Origin: OMIW01 sp044235645
GTDB taxonomy: Bacteria > Bdellovibrionota_C > UBA2361 > OMIW01
DNA: 64,000 nucleotides
Direction of reading: 5' to 3'
Assembly (NCBI GenBank): GCA_044235645.1
Contig: JBIIHQ010000002.1
Coordinates: 248,001-312,000 of the forward strand
Position numbers and translations under genes: made by a program
Notes under the pieces: model-generated
What the model was told of the DNA's origin: nothing
Seen by the model: only the letters and a program-made list of their open reading frames with translations
Database searches by the model: none
Part shown: positions 27,667 to 36,544 of the stretch, piece after piece
Layout of the letters: every line of letters starts with the position of its first letter
How positions within the stretch are numbered: the stretch's first letter is position 1

Positions 27667-27934
27667 AAGATTCTTCCTTGAATGAATTCGGTGAAGATGT
27701 GGTTGGGATCCGAGAGGAGTCGTTCGGGATGGTATACGTGTTTCGGGTTGAACGGGTAGGGCAAGAAACCGAGGGAAGATTGAGCGCGAAAATAGGGTAT
27801 TTTTGTGATACGTCGTTTCACAAGGCTTGCATAACCTGAGAGAGCGATTGGTTTAAAGCTCAGCAGGAGGTCGGGATTACGGTCTCGGTATCGGTCTCGA
27901 CGAGGTGCAGTTTTAACACGTAAGAGGGGGGGGA
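27667..27934. other. Divergent promoter region
   Basis: About 270 bases between the minus-strand M29 gene and the plus-strand small gene. No gene is supported here. Promoters for both directions must lie in it, but none was clear enough to place. Confidence 0.35.
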
Positions 27935-28258
27935 ATGTCGTTCGATTTTGTGGGAGAGTCATCGTCTTCGGGTTCAGGTTGGCAGCTTCCGCAATCGGAA
28001 GTGTGGCTGGGGGGTAGCTCGGCGAATCCGATGGCGGAGCTGATGCGCGCGATGGTCCTCCGGGTAGTGGATGATGTGCGAGCTGGAGGCGAACTCCGGG
28101 AGGATGCGCTCCTGTATATGGATTCCGAGGAGGGCGATGATGATTACGTCCTTTCATTCCGCAATGTCGCTTCATACCTTGGTGTATGTCCGGCGCGGCT
28201 TCGCGAAGCGATTCTTGATACTAACCGTGCTATCAGCACCCGACGGCGAGCAGCATAG
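27935..28258 (+). CDS. Small hypothetical protein with a deltaproteobacterial-type C-terminal motif
   Basis: The 107-residue protein is acidic with a C-terminal segment DDDYVLSFRNVASYLGVCPARLREAIL. This resembles a small conserved family in myxobacteria and relatives, where a [VF]-x-S-F-x-N-[IV] stretch is followed by LG[ID]-P-x-x-L-R. The role is unknown. A run of eight G residues before the ATG acts as the ribosome site. It is alone on the plus strand between two non-coding stretches. Confidence 0.6.
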   Translation: MSFDFVGESSSSGSGWQLPQSEVWLGGSSANPMAELMRAMVLRVVDDVRAGGELREDALLYMDSEEGDDDYVLSFRNVASYLGVCPARLREAILDTNRAISTRRRAA

Positions 28259-28662
28259 ATCGAGACGGGCGCTCGCACGCTCACGCGAGGTATGAGTGAG
28301 AGGGTGAGGGAGTTTTTAGAAGCTGCCTGAGGGTGCTCCTCGGGCTTCGGGTTGGGAGGACTCGTAAAAACCCTCATATCCTCCCGTTAGTGCACCTCGG
28401 TGGATGTGGGCGGCTGATCCCCGCGTCTGTTCGTTTGTCCGGCAATTGGCCCTCAACGGAGCGTTCTTGAGGGCTCGCCCCGCCAGTTATTCCTCCCCTC
28501 ATTCCCCCCTGTTGTTATCCAAGCCGTTTTCGGGTTACTAATAAATCTTTATATGTTCGGCCGAGAGGCTGGTGGGATCTGGTCTTTTTCCGATTTATCC
28601 AACCCTTTTTCCTCCTCAGTCATTTTCGTTGGCCATTTTCTGTTCGCCGAGGTTTCTGTGCT
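28259..28662. other. Structured non-coding stretch before greA
   Basis: No gene is supported in these ~400 bases. GAGGG...TTTTTA (28306-28318) can pair with TAAAAACCCTC (28365-28375) around an inner 7-bp stem GCCTGAG/CTCGGGC, and a perfect 8-bp hairpin GCCCTCAA/TTGAGGGC spans 28449-28474. It may hold a terminator and a leader, or a small RNA. No known RNA family (RNase P, tmRNA, SRP, 6S) was recognised. Confidence 0.45.
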
Positions 28663-29169
28663 ATGAGACGCCCAATGACCCCTCGAGGGTATGCTGCAAT
28701 GAGGAAAGAGCTGATGAGACTCAAGGGGTTGCGACCCGAGATCGCGCACCAGATAGAGGTGGCTCGGGGGCACGGCGATCTTTCCGAGAACGGGGACTAC
28801 GACGCGGCAAAAGAGCGCTCGGGAATGGTCGAGGCCAAGATTCGAGACCTGGAGGGTAAACTTGCGGCGGCAGATATTATTGACCCTCGACGTATTAGTG
28901 ATACGACGAGGGTTGTTTTTGGCCTCACCGTCGTCATCGAGGATGTGGAATCGGGCGATTCGCGCCGACTTTCAATAGTGGGAGAGGATGAGAGCGATAT
29001 CGATCAAGGATTGGTATCGGTTGCCGCCCCTCTCGGTAGGGCGCTTATTGGGAAGGAGATTGGAGACATCGCCCGGGTCAATGCCCCCGGTGGCGCCAAG
29101 GAGTTCGAGGTAGTGGAGATCTTGGTTGATTATCGTGAGGACGACGCGGGTGAGGGTGAACAGGGATAG
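28663..29169 (+). CDS. greA: GreA transcript-cleavage factor
   Basis: GreA rescues backtracked RNA polymerase by entering the secondary channel with its coiled-coil tip. The 168 residues begin MRRPMTPRGYAAMRKELMRLK and contain the tip motif GDLSENGDYDAAKERSG with the acidic residues required for cleavage. The C-terminal FKBP-like domain (VVFGLTVVIED, APLGRALIGKEIGD, EFEVVEI) is complete. It precedes dnaG and rpoD in the same direction. Confidence 0.93.
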   Translation: MRRPMTPRGYAAMRKELMRLKGLRPEIAHQIEVARGHGDLSENGDYDAAKERSGMVEAKIRDLEGKLAAADIIDPRRISDTTRVVFGLTVVIEDVESGDSRRLSIVGEDESDIDQGLVSVAAPLGRALIGKEIGDIARVNAPGGAKEFEVVEILVDYREDDAGEGEQG

Positions 29170-29255
29170 GTGATGGCGGGCGGGTTTCGGAGTGGGCTGT
29201 CGTGCGAGAGGAATCCCAGAGAAAGGTGGGGTGCTGTTAAGGAAGGACGGACATC

Positions 29256-31097
29256 GTGATGATATCTCCCGAGAGCATTCAGAACGTACGGGAGCGGGTG
29301 AGATTGTCCGACCTCATGAAAGAGGAGTGTGACCTTAAACGGTCGGGTAGCCGATGGGTTTGTTGTTGTCCCTTTCATGGTGAGCGGACGCCGTCGTGTT
29401 TTGTTAATGATGATACGAACACCTTCCACTGCTTTGGGTGCGGTGAATCGGGAGACGCGATATCGTATGTGATGCGCTCGAAGGGATTCGCCTTTACGGA
29501 ATCAGTTGAGTACCTCGCGGCGAAAGCCGGTATAGATCTTGTGCGTATCGGTCGTGAGGGGAGGGTTGCAAATAGGCCCGACCACGAACGAAAAGACCAG
29601 TTGGTGCGGGCTCTGACTGAGGCGCACCGATATTTCCGAAGGTGCTACGAACGGGCTCCAGAGGTAGTTCAATCCTATGTGAGGTCGCGCGGGCTGACAT
29701 CAGCTGCGGTTGATGCCTTTGAAATTGGGTTCGCCCCGGTTGGGGGAGACAGTCTGGCGTCATGGCTCCGAAAGGCGGGAGTTTCGGAGGATGTCGCTGT
29801 AACTTCGGGGCTTCTCAAGCGCGACCAAAGTGGTCAGCTTCGCCCCTCGTTTCGGGGGCGACTTCAATTTCCCATTGTATCGGAGCGAAATCAGGTTATT
29901 GGTTTTGGAGGACGGCTTGTCCCTGCCCTCTATACTGACGGGCGGGAGCGCCCAAAGTATATTAACTCACTTGAAAGTCCCCTCTATCGTAAGCATAAGA
30001 CTTTGTATGGCTTGCCCCTAGCGATGCGAGCGATTCGAGAACGGGGAGAAGTGTACGTCGTCGAGGGATATCTCGATGTGGTGGGATTGTGGCAGGTCGG
30101 GGTTCGAAACGTCGTCGCTTGTTGTGGTACCGCTTTGACACCGGAACACGGGGACCGACTTGCACGATTGGTGCGTCGAGTCGTCCTGCTGTTCGATGGA
30201 GATGATGCTGGTCGAGTCGCAGCAGCTCGGGCGTTCAAAACAGTTGCAAATCTTGGGGTCGATGTCTGGGTATCATTTTTGCCGGAAGGTGAAGATCCCG
30301 ATGACCTTGCGCGTCGACTGGGGGCGGGTACAGAGGATTTTCTCTCGGGACTTCCCCGGCGGTCGCTCCTCTCAGCATTCATAGACGACCAATTCCGCCG
30401 TCACGGAGGTGAAGATACGACTGGTCCGGTTGCCCGGTCGGCTATCGGGGAGGAGATCCGGCAGGTGCTTGCCGGAGTAACTCGCGATATGGTGAGGCAC
30501 GATTTGGTGCGCGAGGCAGCAATACGGTTGCGAATCGAGCCCGGTTTGGTGACTTCGGATGGGCGAACAGACGGGAACATGTCGAGGGTGAGAGGGCCAT
30601 CCGATGAGGGTGGGCGCGGGCTTGATGTACCGTCCGAGATTTCGCGGGATCGCCTCACTGCAGTTGAGCAACAGCTACTCCTGGCCGTCATGGCGCAGTG
30701 GGAAACTCTGCCAGCGGTCGTTCTTGCTGATCCGCTTGTTTGTGGAGTGCTGAGCCCACCGGTTCTCGAGTTTTTGGGGGAACTAAGGGCGGTTCTGGCG
30801 GAGGAGACGGGGCGGGATGCTGAGAAAAGGTCTCGGGTCAAGGATGTGCTGAGGAGTCGAGGGGGAGAATGGATCGAGCTGTGGCGTCGGTCCCGAATGA
30901 TGGCAGCTGCTCCAGGGACCGACCCAACGAAATGGTACGATGACTGCGTGCGGGCCTGCCGGCGTCAGCAAATGATGGGGGTCCTTCTCGAGATTGAGCG
31001 AGAGCTTCAGCAGTCGATCGATGAGAGTGCCCGAGCGATCCTGTTGGGGAGAAAGCTCGATATGCGGCGACAACTTGATAGGCTGACGCCGAGATAG
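29256..31097 (+). CDS. dnaG: DnaG primase
   Basis: DnaG makes RNA primers for replication. The 613-residue protein has the zinc-binding CHC2 region (CPFHGERTPSC, then CFGCG), the RNA polymerase core and TOPRIM motifs VYVVEGYLDVVGLW and LLFDGDDAGR. The C-terminal helicase-binding part is variable. The start is GTG (29256) or the next ATG (29259), after a GGAAGGA site. It is followed by a small membrane ORF and rpoD, so the classical macromolecular-synthesis arrangement is only partly kept. Confidence 0.95.
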   Translation: MMISPESIQNVRERVRLSDLMKEECDLKRSGSRWVCCCPFHGERTPSCFVNDDTNTFHCFGCGESGDAISYVMRSKGFAFTESVEYLAAKAGIDLVRIGREGRVANRPDHERKDQLVRALTEAHRYFRRCYERAPEVVQSYVRSRGLTSAAVDAFEIGFAPVGGDSLASWLRKAGVSEDVAVTSGLLKRDQSGQLRPSFRGRLQFPIVSERNQVIGFGGRLVPALYTDGRERPKYINSLESPLYRKHKTLYGLPLAMRAIRERGEVYVVEGYLDVVGLWQVGVRNVVACCGTALTPEHGDRLARLVRRVVLLFDGDDAGRVAAARAFKTVANLGVDVWVSFLPEGEDPDDLARRLGAGTEDFLSGLPRRSLLSAFIDDQFRRHGGEDTTGPVARSAIGEEIRQVLAGVTRDMVRHDLVREAAIRLRIEPGLVTSDGRTDGNMSRVRGPSDEGGRGLDVPSEISRDRLTAVEQQLLLAVMAQWETLPAVVLADPLVCGVLSPPVLEFLGELRAVLAEETGRDAEKRSRVKDVLRSRGGEWIELWRRSRMMAAAPGTDPTKWYDDCVRACRRQQMMGVLLEIERELQQSIDESARAILLGRKLDMRRQLDRLTPR

Positions 31098-31288
31098 GGA
31101 GGGTGCAATCGCTATGGCTTCGACCCTGAGGGTGAAAGCTTGCTTTACCCAATCAAAGGAAATCGATAAGATGGGGCGCTTGGCACCTCTTCTCATTTCG
31201 TGGGGGACATGGGGGCGTCGCTCTCTACGCAAAGAGCAAGCCGATTTGAGGGGTCGTCTGTTGATTAAGAGGGAATTTTGGGGGAGTC

Positions 31289-31501
31289 GTGTCGCGTGAA
31301 CTGGCGCAGGGATTAATCTGGGTCATGGGGGTTTACCTGATTAGCAAGGCGGTATTGGCCGGGTTTTGGTGGGTGAGGTTGCGGCGGCTATCCTCGGAAG
31401 TATCGAGGAAGAGGATCGAAGCGGCGTCGGAAACTGGTGGGGAGGAGGGCTCCGTGGTCGATGGAGATAGGCCAGGGAGGCTCGCGGGAGTGGGTGAGTA
31501 A
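31289..31501 (+). CDS. Small single-span membrane protein (possible)
   Basis: A 70-residue frame starting at GTG with GGGGGAG close upstream. Residues 9-31 (IWVMGVYLISKAVLAGFWWV) form one membrane span, followed by a basic then acidic tail. It lies between dnaG and rpoD. No family was recognised and coding status is uncertain. Confidence 0.42.
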   Translation: MSRELAQGLIWVMGVYLISKAVLAGFWWVRLRRLSSEVSRKRIEAASETGGEEGSVVDGDRPGRLAGVGE

Positions 31502-31521
31502 TTCTAAACGGTGGTGTACGG

Positions 31522-34479
31522 GTGGCGACCAAAAAAATGACATCGAAGATATCATCGATAAGAACGTCTCGACGGGTCACGTCCCGAGGTTCTTCGGGGC
31601 GATCGACATCGTCGGGGTCGCGTTCCGGTAGGGAGGAAGGGCGGCGCGGAGGTTCAGTGGCGGGTCGCGGAGCAGTTCGCAAGAAAGATGGTTCGCCAAC
31701 GGCGTCGTCGCAATCTCGAACCTCTCAAGCCACGAAGCCGCGTTCAATAGGGGGGCGTTCAGCCACGGCCCAAAAGCCAGCGAAAGGATCGACTCTCAGA
31801 GGTCGTGCCGGACGAGCTGTATCGGAGGTTCGCTCGAAGTCGCGGGTCGCTAACTCCGCGGCTCGCGCTGCAGGGGGGGCTTCTCAGAGTTCGAAAAAGC
31901 CGTCATTAAAGGGGGTCGCTGGCAAGAGTAACCTCCGTCGACCGGTGTCAGGTTCCCGATTCAGCAAGGGGAAGGGGTCGGAGTCTCGTCCACGGGGAGG
32001 TAAGCGACCCGAAGTGAGGGCCCAGAAAGGAGCGGTTTCAACCCCCGGTGGGGCTCGAACAACGACCCCCAGGGGGGCAGTCAGAACCACCGTGCCGAAG
32101 GTCTCGGGCAAGCCCCATTCCACCTCAAATTCGCGGGGCAAGCTGACTTCACATAAAGCGTCAGGTAAGAGAGCGGAGGCGCAAAAAGCGGTGCTCCTTT
32201 CACCGTCAAAGCGACCCGAGCAGAAGCGAACCGAGGCAAAACAAGAGGTCAAAAAGGAACAGAAGGGAGGGACCTCTTCATCGGCACGAACAGCAATCAA
32301 CGACGAGAAGGCTCTCATTGGCAAGAGAGAGGGTCAATCAGCCTCAAAGGGAAAGGAGAAGAATATCGTGCAGTCCGGGGGTGGGGAAAAAGGGTCGATA
32401 GGGGTGAACGGTGCGACGCGCGCTCACGTGGGTTTTGGTCTCTCGGAGGGAGAGGTGCGTCCGGAGGGAGCAGTTGCGTCTTCTCGTCCGCTTCGCAAGG
32501 CGCCCCGTAAGGAGGACGTCGAGGAACTTCTCGGAGATGTCGAAGACATTGGCGGGGGGGATGAATTTGAAGAGGCCGAAATTGCTGGCGATGAGGAAGT
32601 AGATCTTGGGGTGATAGTTGCTCCCGTGGAGGAGGGGGAACGGGTCGAAGCGGGGGACGAAGCGGGAGAGGAAGAGGACACGATTAATTTAGAGAGTCTT
32701 CTCGAAATTGGACGTGAACGGGGTTACGTGACTCTTCAGGAGCTGGGAAGGACCTTCGAGTCAGAGGAGGTTTCCGAAGAACAGATGGAGGAGGTGATAA
32801 CCCTCTTCAGTGAGCAGGATATCGATATCATCGACCAGGGAAGGGATAAGTATCTCGAAGAGCCGGAGGGTGCGGTGGTCGAGAGTCGTGTCCCCGAACT
32901 TCTTGATCCCTCAGCTCTCGGTAAAAGTACCGATCCCGTCCGGATGTATCTTCGAGAGATGGGGAATGTGAGCCTCCTGACCCGAGAAGGTGAGGTCGAG
33001 ATTGCAAAAAAGATCGAGGCAGGATTGCAGGTCGCTCGCCGAGAATCTCTGCGACAGCCACTGGCTCTTGCCTATGCGCTCGACGTATTCGAAGGAGTAA
33101 AGGGGGGGACCATCCGACTTCGGGATCTTTTCACCGAGGATGATGCGGGAGAGGAAGAATCGGAGGCTGCAGATGATGGCGCCGATGACGAAGGAGGGGA
33201 AGATTCGCCTGAAAAGAGACCGGTAAGCCAGGAAGACGAGGAAGCCAAGGAGGCGTTCCTCCGGAAGCATCCCCTCTTCAAGAAGGCCCAAAAAGAGATC
33301 AGAAGTGCCTACGAACAATTTCGGGATGCGCGGAAAAGCTCGATTGAAGAGGGACGGGTAGCTCAACTTCGGTACGAGCGCCTCCTCGAGAAAAATATCG
33401 AGCGGATGGAGGAGCTTAACTTTAATGCAAAGCAGCATGCGCGAATAGTATCAGTCATCAAGCAAAAGCACGAACAAGTGTTGGCGCTCATTCGTCCGGC
33501 TCAAATGCTTGCGCGACCAACAGGCAAGTCTCTATCTGAATTGGTAGGGATGATTGAGGAACTTATTACGGATGATCAGGCGTTAGCCCGGAAGGTGACG
33601 AAGCGCCTCAATCTGAAGGCAGGATCGGCCCGAGAGCTTGGATTTAGACTTCAAAGGCTTATTGATGAGGCGATAGCGGTAGAGGAAGATATCTTAATGG
33701 ACATCTTCTCTTTTAATCAGGCAGCCTATGCTCTCAAGGATGGAGAGATGCGAGCCGCCGATGCAAAGCGAGAGTTGGTAGAGGCGAATCTTCGGCTTGT
33801 CGTGTCGATAGCGAAGAAATACACCAATAGAGGATTGCAATTTCTCGACCTGATTCAGGAGGGGAATATCGGTCTGATGAAAGCGGTCGACAAGTTCGAG
33901 TATCAGCGGGGATATAAATTCTCTACTTATGCGACGTGGTGGATTCGTCAAGCAATTACCCGCGCGATAGCCGATCAGGCTCGTATCATCCGAATCCCGG
34001 TCCACATGATCGAGACGATCAACAAATTGATACGAACATCGCGCCAGCTTGTGCAGGAGCTAAGTCGAGAGCCGACGCCGGAAGAGATCGCCGCAAAGAT
34101 GGAGATACCTCTTGATAAGGTCCGTAAGGTGCTCAAGATTGCGAAAGAGCCGATATCCCTTGAGACGCCAATCGGAGAGGAAGAAGACTCGCACCTCGGA
34201 GATTTTATCGAGGATAAGCGGGTTGTCAGCCCCGCAAATGCAGTGGTCAATATGAATCTGCAGGAGCAGACTCGGCGGGTGCTTTCCTCGTTAACGCCCC
34301 GTGAAGAGAAAGTGCTCCGTATGCGATTCGGTATCGGAGAGAGAAGCGATCACACCCTTGAGGAGGTCGGACAAAACTTTGAAGTGACCCGTGAGCGCAT
34401 TCGACAGATCGAAGCAAAGGCGCTCCGTAAACTTCGGCATCCAAGCCGTTCGAATAAAAAGGGTAACGGTAAGACCTAA
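31522..34479 (+). CDS. rpoD: RpoD, primary sigma factor with a very long basic/acidic N-terminal extension
   Basis: The housekeeping sigma factor is 985 residues long here, against ~600-700 usually. Residues ~1-325 are rich in Lys, Arg, Ser, Gly and Ala with no visible fold, and residues ~330-386 are strongly acidic. Region 1.1 begins near 387 (INLESLLEIGRERGYVTLQ), 1.2 near 460 and an acidic non-conserved insert near 540. Regions 2-4 (ANLRLVVSIAKKYTNRGLQ, STYATWWIRQAITRA, VTRERIRQIEAKAL) are intact. An in-frame GTG at 32368 with a good GGAG site would give ~703 residues, so the true start is unsettled. Confidence 0.93.
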   Translation: MATKKMTSKISSIRTSRRVTSRGSSGRSTSSGSRSGREEGRRGGSVAGRGAVRKKDGSPTASSQSRTSQATKPRSIGGRSATAQKPAKGSTLRGRAGRAVSEVRSKSRVANSAARAAGGASQSSKKPSLKGVAGKSNLRRPVSGSRFSKGKGSESRPRGGKRPEVRAQKGAVSTPGGARTTTPRGAVRTTVPKVSGKPHSTSNSRGKLTSHKASGKRAEAQKAVLLSPSKRPEQKRTEAKQEVKKEQKGGTSSSARTAINDEKALIGKREGQSASKGKEKNIVQSGGGEKGSIGVNGATRAHVGFGLSEGEVRPEGAVASSRPLRKAPRKEDVEELLGDVEDIGGGDEFEEAEIAGDEEVDLGVIVAPVEEGERVEAGDEAGEEEDTINLESLLEIGRERGYVTLQELGRTFESEEVSEEQMEEVITLFSEQDIDIIDQGRDKYLEEPEGAVVESRVPELLDPSALGKSTDPVRMYLREMGNVSLLTREGEVEIAKKIEAGLQVARRESLRQPLALAYALDVFEGVKGGTIRLRDLFTEDDAGEEESEAADDGADDEGGEDSPEKRPVSQEDEEAKEAFLRKHPLFKKAQKEIRSAYEQFRDARKSSIEEGRVAQLRYERLLEKNIERMEELNFNAKQHARIVSVIKQKHEQVLALIRPAQMLARPTGKSLSELVGMIEELITDDQALARKVTKRLNLKAGSARELGFRLQRLIDEAIAVEEDILMDIFSFNQAAYALKDGEMRAADAKRELVEANLRLVVSIAKKYTNRGLQFLDLIQEGNIGLMKAVDKFEYQRGYKFSTYATWWIRQAITRAIADQARIIRIPVHMIETINKLIRTSRQLVQELSREPTPEEIAAKMEIPLDKVRKVLKIAKEPISLETPIGEEEDSHLGDFIEDKRVVSPANAVVNMNLQEQTRRVLSSLTPREEKVLRMRFGIGERSDHTLEEVGQNFEVTRERIRQIEAKALRKLRHPSRSNKKGNGKT

Positions 34480-34539
34480 CATAGTGGGGAAGAAAAGATT
34501 CCGACCGCCCAGAACGGCGGAGCGCGATCAGGAGGGCCG

Positions 34540-35208
34540 ATGCACGTTGGTAACTGGGGGGCCTCGCTGGCCCCACAAGCGGAAGTTCAGAAGAGGAAGC
34601 TGCGGTTCAGCCAATGCTGGTTCGGGCTGATGGCGGTAGCTGTGGGTTGTGGGAGGTATGAACCTCCCCTGGCTCCTGAGCGATTAAGTCCTGCTGCTGT
34701 GCAGCTCAGTGAAGCCAACGTAACATCGGGGGGGGTCACGCTGACCTTTCTCGCGCCGACCACCGACCGACGGGGTAAAAAGCTCTCCGGTCTTGAGGGC
34801 TTCCTGATATATCGAAAGGAGCTTGAGAAGGCTTCCGATGCGCTTAATCCGAGAGTGCCGTTTACCGTGGTCCAGCGAGTTGAGGATACATCGCTGGAGA
34901 CTCTTGGGAGAAAAAAGGAGGAGGCTGTGAGGGCTGGGATTCCGGTCCGTCGCGTATCTCTGTCTGGCGAGGAGCGGCGGGTTACAGTCACTGATGCCTC
35001 GGCGACGGAGGGACATACCTACCTCTACAAAGTAGTGCCTTATTCTCTCGAAGGAGTGGATGGGGAACATGACAGCCTGATTCGAGTGGTCGTCTCGGGA
35101 TCCTCGGGCTCTACCGTCACGATTATCCCAGCGGCCGATGATGAAGCGATGGAGAGTATGTCACTCGATGACATTGCGGGCGGGCTCAACGAAGTAGGTC
35201 TGCGATAG
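34540..35208 (+). CDS. Lipoprotein with a fibronectin-like beta domain
   Basis: The 222-residue protein has a lipobox-like end of signal peptide (MAVAVGC) at about residue 37, after a long polar n-region. Thus it may start further in. The mature part shows LTFLAPTTDRRGKKLSGLEGFLIYRK, then VTDASATEGHTYLYKVVPYSLEG, which reads like a fibronectin type III or related beta-sandwich. It overlaps the dapF region at its 3' end. It is probably anchored in the outer or inner membrane. Function unknown. Confidence 0.6.
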   Translation: MHVGNWGASLAPQAEVQKRKLRFSQCWFGLMAVAVGCGRYEPPLAPERLSPAAVQLSEANVTSGGVTLTFLAPTTDRRGKKLSGLEGFLIYRKELEKASDALNPRVPFTVVQRVEDTSLETLGRKKEEAVRAGIPVRRVSLSGEERRVTVTDASATEGHTYLYKVVPYSLEGVDGEHDSLIRVVVSGSSGSTVTIIPAADDEAMESMSLDDIAGGLNEVGLR

Positions 35209-35216
35209 TGTGTTTC

Positions 35217-36116
35217 ATGGAGCTTCACTTCTCTAAAATCCAGGGCTGTGGCAACTCTTTTGTAATTGTGCAGGAGGGGGATCTCCCCGAATATGCACTT
35301 CGATCCTCGGGCGGGTGGAGCGAGGATCGCAAAAAACGGCTCGCGGTGGAGGTTTGCCATGGGGGGCGGGGTTTAGGGGCAGATGGTTTTTTTGTGGTTG
35401 CGCCTCATTGGAATTCTGCAGAGGAGGGTCTTGATCCAAGAATGACACCTTTGGATGGATTACTTGTCGATATGCGGAACCCTGACGGCGGTCCAATGGG
35501 AATGTGTGGCAACGGGGTACGGTGCGTGGTGCGCGCTGCGTATAGATGGGGATGGCTCTTGCCGAGCCCGGTGCCGGTCTCCATTGGAAAGCTGAGTGTC
35601 GATTGTGTAACCGCAGATGAGGGAAGGAGCGTGCAGGTCGCGATGGGCGCACCGCGCTTTGAGCCGGCTTCAGTTCCACTCCGGAGTGAAACCCCTCTGC
35701 GAGGGGATGACCTCTTCCTTGGGGGCCGGCAACGAAGAGTGTGGGCACTCTCGATGGGTAATCCGCACTGCATAGTTCTCGATGAGGGAGAAGACTTGCG
35801 CGTCATCGGCCCGACAATCGAGAACGATCCTCTATTTCCCGAGCGTACCAATCTTGAATTGGTGACGCCTGTCAGTCGGCGAAGAATTTCTGTGCGGGTG
35901 TGGGAGAGGGGTGCTGGGATCACCCAGGCATGCGGGACGGGGGCCTGTGCTGCGGCAGTGGTAAGCATTGAGCAGGGTATCTGCGATTCTCCCGTGACCG
36001 TATGTATGCCAGGCGGTGAGCTCACCGTCTCATGGGATCGGCACGATGGGGTGTATCTGACCGGACCGGCTCAGGAGATCGCTTCGGGTCTGATGACTAT
36101 TCCAGGCTTTGATTGA
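35217..36116 (+). CDS. dapF: Diaminopimelate epimerase
   Basis: DapF converts LL- to meso-diaminopimelate for lysine and peptidoglycan synthesis. The two catalytic cysteines lie in GMCGNGVRC and QACGTGACAAAV. The N-terminal FSKIQGCGNSFV (usually HGxGNDF), GLGADGFFVV and GNPHCIVL also match the family, although the usual Asp of GNDF is Ser here. The 299-residue length is a little above the typical ~275. A GTG at 35208 overlaps the upstream stop; the ATG at 35217 gives the usual N-terminus. Confidence 0.93.
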   Translation: MELHFSKIQGCGNSFVIVQEGDLPEYALRSSGGWSEDRKKRLAVEVCHGGRGLGADGFFVVAPHWNSAEEGLDPRMTPLDGLLVDMRNPDGGPMGMCGNGVRCVVRAAYRWGWLLPSPVPVSIGKLSVDCVTADEGRSVQVAMGAPRFEPASVPLRSETPLRGDDLFLGGRQRRVWALSMGNPHCIVLDEGEDLRVIGPTIENDPLFPERTNLELVTPVSRRRISVRVWERGAGITQACGTGACAAAVVSIEQGICDSPVTVCMPGGELTVSWDRHDGVYLTGPAQEIASGLMTIPGFD

Positions 36117-36544
36117 GTTCGGGGGTAGTGGATTGAGTGAAGGGAGGTTCGAGAGATAACCACTGTTAGGAAATAAAAAAATCAACCGGTTATCCGGTAA
36201 AATCGAGCTTGAGAGGGCAACTTTTGCAGAAACATCATTGCTTCATTGGTGGATGGTTGTTATAGATCAGGCAGGGTTAGGTCGGTGGGGCGAAGTTCAG
36301 ATGCCCCGTCTGGTGTGATGACCGAAAAGTTGTGTCCTCGGTAGAGTCTTGATTAAGTGAAAATGGGGCTCAACAGAGGTGAGGTTCGGGACACCGGAGT
36401 CCAACGCCCTCGGAAGGCTCGGTGAGATGAAAAGGGGGGCTCTCCTCCCGGCGTCTGACGGAGGTCAGCACCAGCAGGGAGTCGATGGCGATGAGGTACA
36501 TCCAAGCAGCCGAGAGGGGATGATTACAAAAAAAAGGGCGCTTT
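36117..36544. other. Non-coding region before the IclR gene
   Basis: About 430 bases with no supported gene. A perfect small hairpin ACCGG-TTAT-CCGGT (36185-36198) has an A7 run just upstream, which reads as a terminator only on the minus strand. A CAGA-TGCCCCG-TCTG hairpin lies near 36298-36313 and a CGGAGTCC/GGGACACC-like pairing near 36384-36400. No known riboswitch was recognised. Confidence 0.4.

Noticed and set aside
27663..28175. 170-codon minus-strand frame upstream of the M29 peptidase
   Set aside because: It overlaps the small plus-strand gene at 27935 and has Pro/Arg-rich shadow composition with no family resemblance.
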